The notes under the pieces: generated by a model
Database searches by the model: none
What the model was told of the DNA's origin: nothing
The model's input: only the letters and a program-made list of their open reading frames with translations
Shown: positions 1-6,293 of the stretch, in pieces
Layout: each line of letters starts with the position of its first letter
How positions within the stretch are numbered: the first letter of the stretch is position 1
From: Desulfobacterales bacterium
GTDB lineage: Bacteria > Desulfobacterota > Desulfobacteria > Desulfobacterales > UBA2174_A
DNA length: 6,852 nucleotides
Direction: 5' to 3'
Assembly: GCA_025454075.1 (NCBI GenBank)
Contig: JALOPD010000185.1
Span: forward strand, 1-6,852
Position numbers and translations under genes: made by a program

Positions 1-1
1 G

Positions 2-2425
2 ATGACGGTTCAACGCGCCGACGGCAGCCAGGAGCTCTGCCCGGTCTGGGGGGATTGCCGGCTCCAGGACCTGGCCTACCGCTACCAGGTCAGCGGCGAG
101 CGGTTTGAACCCACTCAAACCCGCTATCCCACCGAGGACGTGAACCCCTTCATCGTGCGCGACTTTTCGCGCTGCATCCTGTGCGGCCGCTGCGTGCAGG
201 CCTGCAACGAGGTCCAGGTCAACCAGGCGATCCACTTCGGGTTCCGCGGCGCCAAGAGCAAGATCATCGCCGCCTGCAACCGGCCCTACCGGGACTCCGA
301 CTGCGTGTTCTGCGGCGAGTGCGTCCAGGCCTGCCCGACCGGGGCGCTGGTGGAAAAGGACGTGCGCTACGCGGTGCGGCCCTGGGAGACCCGCAGGGTG
401 CGCACCACCTGCTCCTACTGCGGCGTCGGGTGCCAGATGGAGCTGCACGTCAAGGACAACCAGGTGGTCAAGGTCACCGGGGTCGCAGACACGCCGCCCA
501 ACTACGGGAGCCTCTGCGTCAAGGGCCGTTTCGGCTTCAACTTCGTCGGCGCCTCCGAGCGCCTGACCCGGCCGCTCATCAAGGAAAACGGCGGCTTCCG
601 GGAATCCTCCTGGGACGAGGCGCTGGGGCTGGTGGCCCGCCGCCTGGGCGAGATCAAGGCCGCCGCCGGCCCCGACAGCATCGGGGTTTTGACCTCGGCG
701 CGCATCACCAACGAGGAGAACTACATCGCCCAGAAGTTCACGCGGGCGGTGCTCCAGACCAACAGCATCGACCACTGCGCCCGCCTCTGACACTCCTCCA
801 CTGTGGCCGGTCTGGCCGCAGCGTTCGGCAGCGGGGCGATGACCAACACCATCGGCGACATTGAGCAGGCGGACGTCATCCTGATCACCGGCTCCAACAC
901 GTCGGAAAACCACCCGGTGATCTCGAGCGTCGTCAAGCGCGCCGTGCACCTGAAGGGCAAGCAGCTCATCGTGGTCGACCCGCGGCGCATCGCGATGACG
1001 CGTTACGCCCGCCAGTGGCTCCGGCCCCATCTGGGCACCGACGTGGCATGGATCAACGGCCTGATGCACGTGATCATCGCCGAGAAGCTTCACGACGCGG
1101 CGTTTGTGGAAAACCGCACCGTGGGCTTCGAAGCCCTCCGGAAAACGGTTGAAACGTACCCCCCCGAGCGGGTCGAAAAAATCACCGGCATCCCTGCCCG
1201 GGACCTGATCGGGGCCGCCCGCCTGTACGCGGCCGCTGAGCGGGCGAGCATCCTGTATTGCATGGGGATCACCCAGCACACCACCGGCACCGACAACGTC
1301 AAATCGCTCGCCAATCTGGCCATGCTCTGCGGCCACATCGGCATGCCGGGCGGCGGGGTGAACCCGCTGCGGGGGCAGAACAACGTGCAGGGCGCCTGCG
1401 ACATGGGCGGGCTGCCGGACGTGTTCTCCGGCTACCAGAAGGTGGCGGACGAAGCGGTCCGCCGGCGCATGGCGGCTGCCTGGAAGGTGGCCGACCTGTC
1501 GGAGAAGCCCGGCCTGAAGGTGACCCAGATGCTGCCGGCCGCCCACGACGGCAGGCTCAAGGCCATGTACATCATCGGCGAGAACCCGCTGGTGTCCGAC
1601 GCCGACCTGAACCACGCCGAAAAGTCCCTCCGCAATCTGGAGTTCTTGGTGGTGCAGGACATCTTTTTGACCGAGACCGCACGCCTGGCGGACGTGGTGC
1701 TGCCGTCGGCGTGCTTTGCGGAAAAGGACGGCACGTTTTCCAACACGGAGCGCCGGGTCCAGCGGGTGCGCAAGGCGGTGGAGCCCCCGGGCGAGGCGCG
1801 CGACGACTGGCGCATCCTCTGCGACGTCGCCACGCGCATGGGAGTCCCCATGTCCTACGCGGACAGCCGGCAGATCATGGACGAACTGCGCACCGTGACC
1901 CCGTCCTACGCGGGGATCAGCTACGACCGGATCGAACAGCAGGGCATCCACTGGCCCTGTCCCAACGAGGAGCACCCGGGCACGCCGATCCTGCACCGAG
2001 AGCAGTTCACCAGCGGCAAGGGCGTATTCAACGCCATCGACTACGCCCCGCCCGCGGAGATGGCGGACCGGGACTTCCCGCTTTACCTCACGACCGGCCG
2101 GGTGCTCTACCAGTACCACACCGGCACCATGACCATGAAGACCGCCGGCCTCAACGAGATCGCGCCGGAGTGCTTCGTCGAGATTTCCCCACAGGACGCG
2201 CAGCAGTTCGCGATCGCGGACGGGACTCAGGTGGGGATCGCCTCCCGCCGGGGCCGCATCCAGGCGCGGGTCAGGATTTCCCCCAAAGCGGTTCAGGGGA
2301 CGGTTTTCCTGCCGTTCCACTATGCCCAGGCCGCCGCCAACCGTCTGACCAACGCCGCGCTCGATCCGATCTGCGGCATCCCCGAGTTCAAGGTCTGCGC
2401 GGTCAAGCTGGAGAAGGCGGCTTAA
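2..2425 (+). CDS. fdhA: Selenocysteine-containing formate dehydrogenase, catalytic (alpha) subunit, 5'-partial
   Basis: This is the molybdenum- or tungsten-bis-MGD enzyme that interconverts formate and CO2. Numbering runs from the codon at position 2. The start of the window holds the tail of a NuoG-like Cys-rich region (LQDLAYRY, residues 21-28). Two 4Fe-4S motifs follow (C58/C61/C64/C68 and C101/C104/C107/C111-P). The molybdopterin-domain cluster motif is C137xxC140xxxC144 with C172. The catalytic site is DHCARL-U263-H264. LRGQNNVQGACDMG carries the Arg (R457) expected to match the active-site arginine of E. coli FdhF. The C-terminal dinucleotide-binding domain (LTTGRVLYQYHTGTMT) is complete to the stop at 2423-2425. 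The ATG at 2 is probably internal, because the family has more N-terminal 2Fe-2S sequence, so the gene begins left of the window. The in-frame TGA at 788-790 is read as selenocysteine; both sides stay in one frame and match one family continuously. Such subunits often pair with NuoE/NuoF-like diaphorase subunits, which could lie upstream (inference). The symbol is generic. Confidence 0.95.
788..790 (+). other. In-frame UGA recoded as selenocysteine (Sec263 of this fragment)
   Basis: The TGA lies between CARL and HSSTVAGL, exactly where formate dehydrogenases carry the metal-coordinating Sec or Cys followed by the catalytic His. The reading frame continues without a shift to 2425. The next base is C, giving UGAC, a weak termination context, and a SECIS-like hairpin follows. 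Decoding needs selA, selB, selC and selD, none of which is in the window. Standard gene calling would stop here and call a false second gene from the GTG at 803. Confidence 0.96.
801..821 (+). promoter_or_regulatory. Bacterial SECIS hairpin in the fdhA coding sequence
   Basis: CTGTGGCC (801-808) pairs with GGCCGCAG (814-821) in eight consecutive base pairs, one of them U-G. This closes the pentaloop GGTCT (809-813). The loop GGUCU is the SelB-recognised apical sequence known from E. coli fdhF. It begins after an 18-nt gap from the UGA, which matches the E. coli spacing as I recall it. The hairpin lies within codons for STVAGLAAA, so its sequence must serve both the protein and SelB binding. 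Confidence 0.9.
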
Positions 2426-2471
2426 CGGGAGTCAAACTCAAGACGGCAATCTCAATCGGGGTCATCTTTTA

Positions 2472-2483
2472 GCGTTCGAACGC
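2472..2483. repeat. 12-bp perfect palindrome between fdhA and the RnfB-GltD gene
   Basis: GCGTTCGAACGC is a perfect inverted repeat with no spacer, 46 bp past the fdhA stop and 61 bp before the next start codon. No T-run follows it on either strand, so it does not look like an intrinsic terminator. It could be a dimeric regulator's operator or a chance palindrome. I recognise no specific regulator for it. Confidence 0.3.
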
Positions 2484-2532
2484 CGCTGAAACCACACCAC
2501 CACTTATTGCCTTTTCAGGCGCGAGCGCAATC

Positions 2533-2537
2533 GGGGA
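2533..2537 (+). promoter_or_regulatory. Probable ribosome binding site for the RnfB-GltD fusion gene
   Basis: GGGGA lies 7 nt before the ATG at 2545. It is a modest Shine-Dalgarno match, but its spacing supports this start over the in-frame ATGs at 2563 and 2566, which would cut into the N-terminal hydrophobic helix. Confidence 0.45.
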
Positions 2538-2544
2538 TACGCGT

Positions 2545-4632
2545 ATGACGGAAGCTCTCATCATGATGGGCGGACTGGGGCTTGTCATCGGCCTGGTGCT
2601 GGCGGTGGCGGCCAAGGTGTTCTACGTCTATGTCGACCCGCAGGTCGAGGCGGTCGCCTCGGCCCTGCCCGGTGCGAACTGCGGCGGCTGCGGCAAGCCG
2701 GGCTGTGGCGCCAACGCCGAGGCGATCGTCGCCGGCCAGGCCTCGCCCAACTCCTGCGTGGCGGCCGGCCCGGAGGTGGCCGAGGCCATCGCGGCCCTTC
2801 TGGGCGTCGCGGTGACGGCCATGGAGCCCAACATCGCGCGGCCGGGGTGCTATTTCGGGGTCGCCAAGGCCGACACCCGGTTCGTCTACCATGGCCTCGA
2901 TGACTGCCGCGCGGCCGCCATGCTGAGCGGCGGCATGAAGGTGTGCACCATCGGCTGTATCGGCCTTGGGACCTGCGTACGCGCCTGCCTCTTCAACGCC
3001 ATTCAAATAGGTCCGGAAGGGCTTCCCGTGGTGGACCGGCAGCGATGCACCGGCTGCGGGGCCTGCGAACGCGTCTGCCCGAAGCACATCATCAACCTCT
3101 CCTCCGTCACCCGCCGCATCCTGCGCGAATACACGGTGGAGGAGTGCACCACCCCCTGCCAGCGGGCCTGCCCGGCCGGGATCGACATCCGGGAATATGT
3201 GCGCCAGATCGCTCTCGGCGATTATCTCCGGGCGGTCCAGGTCATCAAGGAGCGCAATCCGTTCCCGGCGGTGATCGGCCGGATCTGCCCGCGCCCCTGC
3301 GAGACGGAATGCCGACGGCAGCTGGTCGACGAGCCGGTGGCCATCAATTACCTCAAGCGGTTCGCGGCGGATTTCGAAAAGCAGAGCGGCAAACGGGTCC
3401 AACCCTACAAGGCGCCGGCCACCGGCCGCAGGGTCGCCGTGGTGGGGGGCGGTGTCGAGGGGCTGTCCACCGCTTTTTTTTCCGCCCGGCTCGGTCACTC
3501 GGCGGCGGTCTTCGAGGCCGCCCCGAAGCTCGGCGGGATGCTCAGAAGCGCGATTGCCAGAGAGCGCCTGCCCGAGGAAGTTCTGGATTGGGACCTTCAG
3601 GGCATTCTCGATCTGGGCGTCACCGCCGAGACCGGGAAAACGCTCGGGAAAGATTTCAGCGTGCCCTCCCTCCTGGATGACGGGTACGAGGCCGTCTTCC
3701 TGGCGACCGGGGGCTGGGACAGCCGGTTGGCGCGGGGGATGGCCGGGGCGGTGGAATCAGCGATCCCGGGGACGTTTCTTCTGGTGGACCTGCTGCGGGC
3801 GGGTGCGGGCCTGCCGGTCCCGCTGCCTCCCGATTCGGACGTCGTCATTTACGGCGGCGGCAAGCTGGCGCTGGATGCCGCCAAGCGCTGCCGGGCGCTC
3901 GGCGCCCGGACGGTAACGATCCTTTTCAGGGAGCCCTGGGACAAGAGCCCGCTGACGGACGCGGACGTCGCCGCCGACGGGTTCGACGGCCTGAGCATTC
4001 GCCACGGGGCGGCCATTCAGAAACTGTTCGGCGAGGCCGGACGGCTGACCGGCGTCGAGGTGGCGGAAAACGGCACGGGTCAGGCCGGCCGGCTGGCCGC
4101 CCAGACCTTGATCCTGTCCGCCGGCCGCTTCCCGGAAATGATTTTTGTTCCATCCGGACCAGCGTCGCCGCCGGAGGAGGGCGCACCCCCCGCACCCGCG
4201 GGATGGGAAGGGATTTTGCCCTACAAACAGCCCTGGTATCGCGATCAGTCAGGGCTCTACGCGGAGGGCGACGTGATCGCCGACTTCAGCGCCGCCATCA
4301 AAGCCATCGGCGCCGGCCGCCGGGCGGCGGCCTCCATCCACCAGGTGCTGAGCGGCATCGCCCCCCAGCTCAGCGATAAGGTGATCGACCCGAAGGCGAC
4401 CATCCAAAACGTCAGCTCGGTTGAAAACATCAAACCGTTCCCGCGGCAGATCATGCCGGTTTGCAGCGGAACCGAGCTGATGCGCTGCGGCGAGCTCGAG
4501 CGCGGATATTCCGAGGACGCAGCGCGCAAGGAGGCCGGCCGCTGCCTGCAGTGCGGGTTGATCTGCTACCGGCAGGTCCCCAAGAGCAAGCCGACGCAGC
4601 CCGCACCCGCCCCATCGCAGCGCATGAATTGA
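2545..4632 (+). CDS. RnfB-type Fe-S protein fused to a GltD/NfnL-type FAD/NAD(P)H oxidoreductase
   Basis: This is a 695-residue redox protein. Residues 5-29 form one hydrophobic helix, as in RnfB, which suggests membrane anchoring. PGANCGGCGKPGC starts the RnfB Fe-S domain (C46, C49, C54, C71). Cluster motifs follow at C134/C138/C144/C148 and C168/C171/C174/C178-P. Residues 201-275 match the N-terminal Fe-S domain of GltD/NfnL (C201, C205, C209-P, GRICPRPCETEC at 246-256). The FAD Rossmann motif is GGGVEG (301-306), the NAD(P)H motif is GGGKLA (437-442), and the second FAD contact is LYAEGD (571-576). The C-terminus has C667xxC670xxxC674. The usual YRR...MPA NADPH-phosphate segment reads FREPWDKSPL (461-470), so cofactor preference is uncertain, and residues 538-552 are Pro/Ala/Glu-rich. 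Lying 119 bp downstream of the formate dehydrogenase on the same strand, it probably exchanges electrons with it or its diaphorase through ferredoxin, NAD(P)H or a membrane carrier (inference). The rest of an Rnf complex is not present here. Domain calls are firm; the physiological reaction is not. Confidence 0.88.
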   Translation: MTEALIMMGGLGLVIGLVLAVAAKVFYVYVDPQVEAVASALPGANCGGCGKPGCGANAEAIVAGQASPNSCVAAGPEVAEAIAALLGVAVTAMEPNIARPGCYFGVAKADTRFVYHGLDDCRAAAMLSGGMKVCTIGCIGLGTCVRACLFNAIQIGPEGLPVVDRQRCTGCGACERVCPKHIINLSSVTRRILREYTVEECTTPCQRACPAGIDIREYVRQIALGDYLRAVQVIKERNPFPAVIGRICPRPCETECRRQLVDEPVAINYLKRFAADFEKQSGKRVQPYKAPATGRRVAVVGGGVEGLSTAFFSARLGHSAAVFEAAPKLGGMLRSAIARERLPEEVLDWDLQGILDLGVTAETGKTLGKDFSVPSLLDDGYEAVFLATGGWDSRLARGMAGAVESAIPGTFLLVDLLRAGAGLPVPLPPDSDVVIYGGGKLALDAAKRCRALGARTVTILFREPWDKSPLTDADVAADGFDGLSIRHGAAIQKLFGEAGRLTGVEVAENGTGQAGRLAAQTLILSAGRFPEMIFVPSGPASPPEEGAPPAPAGWEGILPYKQPWYRDQSGLYAEGDVIADFSAAIKAIGAGRRAAASIHQVLSGIAPQLSDKVIDPKATIQNVSSVENIKPFPRQIMPVCSGTELMRCGELERGYSEDAARKEAGRCLQCGLICYRQVPKSKPTQPAPAPSQRMN

Positions 4633-4836
4633 CAGCGGATCGAGCGACCGGCGGCAGATCCCACGACCCCACCTGCGGGGACCGAGCGGCGTGGCAGCCC
4701 TCCACCCTATGGGCGAAGCGTGCCAATCTTGCCCGGCTACAGCGGCTGCCCGCACGATCAGGCGATTGCAATTCTTCCGGCGCGCTTGATTCAGTGAAGC
4801 GGAACGCGAGGGTCGAGCGGCGGTTTGCGGGGTCGC

Positions 4837-5553
4837 TTAGATGCCCAGGAAGGCCTGCCGGAACTTGTCGCTCGCCAATAATTCCTTTCCCGTGCCTTCG
4901 CCGACCATGCGGCCGGTCTGGATCACGTAGCCCCGGTCGGCCAGATCCAGCGCCTCGCGCACGTTCTGCTCGACCAGAAGAATCGTCATGCCCTGCTGCT
5001 TCAGGCGCCTGACCGTGTCCAGCACCTCGTCCACCAGCTTCGGAGCCAGCCCCAGGGACGGCTCGTCCAGCATCAAAATCCGGGGCCGCGACATCAGGCC
5101 CCGGCCGATGGCGACCATCTGCTGCTCTCCGCCGGAGAGGGTGGATGCCGGTTGGAGGCGGCGCTCCTTTAGACGCGGGAAAAGCGTGTAGACGAAATCC
5201 AGGTTTTCCTGAACCCGGTTCGCATCGGCCAGGATGTAGGCCCCCAGCATCAGGTTCTCTTCGACCGCCAGCGGCCGGAAGAGCATTTTCTCCTCGGGCA
5301 CGTACACGATCCCCAGGCGCACGATCTCCTCGGTGCGCATCCGCTGAATCTCATTGCCCGAGAAAAGGATCCGCCCCTCGAAGGCGCGCTGGGTGCCCAT
5401 GACGGCGCGCAGCAGGGTGGACTTGCCGGCACCGTTGGCGCCGACCACGCACACGGTCTCGCCCGAATTAACCGACAGAGAGACCCCCTGCAGGACCGGC
5501 AGCCCCGAGTACCTGACTTTGATGTTTTGGACTTCAAGGATCGGCGCAGCCAT
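4837..5553 (-). CDS. livF: Branched-chain amino acid type ABC transporter, ATP-binding protein LivF
   Basis: This is one of two cytoplasmic ATPases that power a Liv/HAAT-family importer of branched-chain amino acids or related amides. The 238-residue length is usual for LivF. It shows Walker A GANGAGKST (38-46), signature LSGGEQ (139-144) and Walker B ILMLDE (159-164). VEQN at 194-197 has Gln in place of the switch His, which is normal for LivF. YVPEEKMLF (84-92) occupies the Q-loop region with Glu at the usual Gln position. The ATG at 5553-5551 overlaps the livG TAA as TAATG, and GGAAGG (5561-5566) lies 7 nt upstream, which fixes the start. It is the last gene of the visible livM-livG-livF run. 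The substrate cannot be told from the ATPase; urea and amide importers of this family also have such subunits. Confidence 0.93.
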   Translation of the reverse strand: MAAPILEVQNIKVRYSGLPVLQGVSLSVNSGETVCVVGANGAGKSTLLRAVMGTQRAFEGRILFSGNEIQRMRTEEIVRLGIVYVPEEKMLFRPLAVEENLMLGAYILADANRVQENLDFVYTLFPRLKERRLQPASTLSGGEQQMVAIGRGLMSRPRILMLDEPSLGLAPKLVDEVLDTVRRLKQQGMTILLVEQNVREALDLADRGYVIQTGRMVGEGTGKELLASDKFRQAFLGI

Positions 5554-6293
5554 TACAAAGCCTTCCGTTCGCGCACGTAGCGTTCCCCCAGGTACGCCCT
5601 GATGACCTGGGGGTCGCGGGCGATGTCCCGGGGGAGACCCTCGGCGATCTTCCTGCCGTAGTCGAGGACGATGACGCGCTCGCTGATGTTCATCACCAGC
5701 TCCATGACGTGCTCGATCAGCATCACGGTGATCCCGAGGTCCGAATGGATGTGGCGGATGCCGGCCATGATGTCTTCGATTTCGCTGGGGTTCAGCCCGG
5801 CGGCCACTTCATCGAGCAGCAGCAGCCGGGGGGAGGTGGCGAGCGCCGTGGCCATGGTCACGCGCTTTTGGGCCGCCACCGGCAGCTCGTTCACCAGGTT
5901 CAGCTTGAGGTCCCGCAGGCCGAGGTCTTCCAGGATGCCCTCGGCCCGGGTCCTGGCCCGAGACTGGGAGCGGGTGTGCATGAAGCACCCCACCATGACA
6001 TTTTCGAGTACGTTGAGGTCGCCCCCGGCCACGTATACTTGAAAGGTCCGCGCCAGCCCGCGCCGGGCCACCTCGTGGGAGCCCAATGCGGTGACGTCTT
6101 CGCCGGCGAAGACGATGCGCCCGGAGGTGGGCGGGAACATCCCGGCGATGCAGTTGAACAGGGTGGTCTTGCCGGCGCCGTTGGGGCCGATCAGCCCCAG
6201 CAGCTCCCCCGGCTCCACCGCGAAGGAGACGTCGTCGTTGGCCTTCAGGCCGCCGAACGCCTTCACCAGGTTGTGAACCTCCAGAAGCGCCAT
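5553..6293 (-). CDS. livG: Branched-chain amino acid type ABC transporter, ATP-binding protein LivG
   Basis: This is the second ATPase of the Liv-type importer, 246 residues, expected to pair with LivF under the membrane permeases. It shows Walker A GPNGAGKT (36-43), Q-loop RTFQ (82-85), Walker B LLLLDE (157-162) and switch IEH (H195). The C-terminal RDPQVIRAYLG is typical of LivG. The signature segment reads LPVAAQKR (137-144), lacking the central Gly of LSGGQ/LPYGxQ. The following VTMATALATSPRLLLLDE keeps family spacing, so this is a variant motif, not a frameshift. The start at 6293 is chosen because MALLEVHNLVKAFGG is the normal N-terminus and a strong GGAGGAGG lies 8 nt upstream. An in-frame extension to 6428 would only translate the livM 3' end in the wrong frame. 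Its first base overlaps the livM TGA (TGATG). Confidence 0.93.
   Translation of the reverse strand: MALLEVHNLVKAFGGLKANDDVSFAVEPGELLGLIGPNGAGKTTLFNCIAGMFPPTSGRIVFAGEDVTALGSHEVARRGLARTFQVYVAGGDLNVLENVMVGCFMHTRSQSRARTRAEGILEDLGLRDLKLNLVNELPVAAQKRVTMATALATSPRLLLLDEVAAGLNPSEIEDIMAGIRHIHSDLGITVMLIEHVMELVMNISERVIVLDYGRKIAEGLPRDIARDPQVIRAYLGERYVRERKAL
5561..5566 (-). promoter_or_regulatory. Ribosome binding site of livF inside the livG 3' end
   Basis: On the minus strand GGAAGG lies 7 nt before the livF ATG, within the codons for the last residues of LivG (RKAL). With the TAATG stop-start overlap it indicates reinitiation or coupled translation, and it decides the livF start. Confidence 0.65.

Noticed and set aside
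788..790. Nonsense mutation making fdhA a pseudogene
   Set aside because: The TGA is at the exact catalytic Sec position, has a SECIS hairpin downstream, and the rest of the gene is intact with no other stops or frameshifts.
803..2425. Separate gene starting at the GTG at 803
   Set aside because: It begins inside the formate dehydrogenase catalytic domain, directly after the Sec-His site and inside the SECIS stem. I see no start-specific signal, and homology continues across the TGA.
1258..2472. Long +1-shifted open frame within fdhA
   Set aside because: The Arg/Gly/Pro/Ala-rich translation has no family resemblance, while the fdhA frame is strongly conserved across the same bases.
2472..2483. 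Palindrome as an intrinsic terminator of fdhA
   Set aside because: The T-run lies before the palindrome, not after it, and none follows on the minus strand. With no loop spacer it is a poor hairpin.
2515..3498. Long antisense open frame (327 codons) opposite the RnfB-GltD gene
   Set aside because: It is rich in Arg, Ala, Gly, His and Asp with no recognisable domain. It mirrors the codon bias of the well-supported plus-strand gene, a usual artefact in GC-rich DNA.
4633..4836. Terminator, small ORF or RNA gene in the convergent gap
   Set aside because: Only short stems are visible (CCCC/GGGG around 4665-4680 and CGCTT/AAGCG at 4783-4801), with no T-run on the proper side. No tRNA-like fold or coding signal with an SD was seen.
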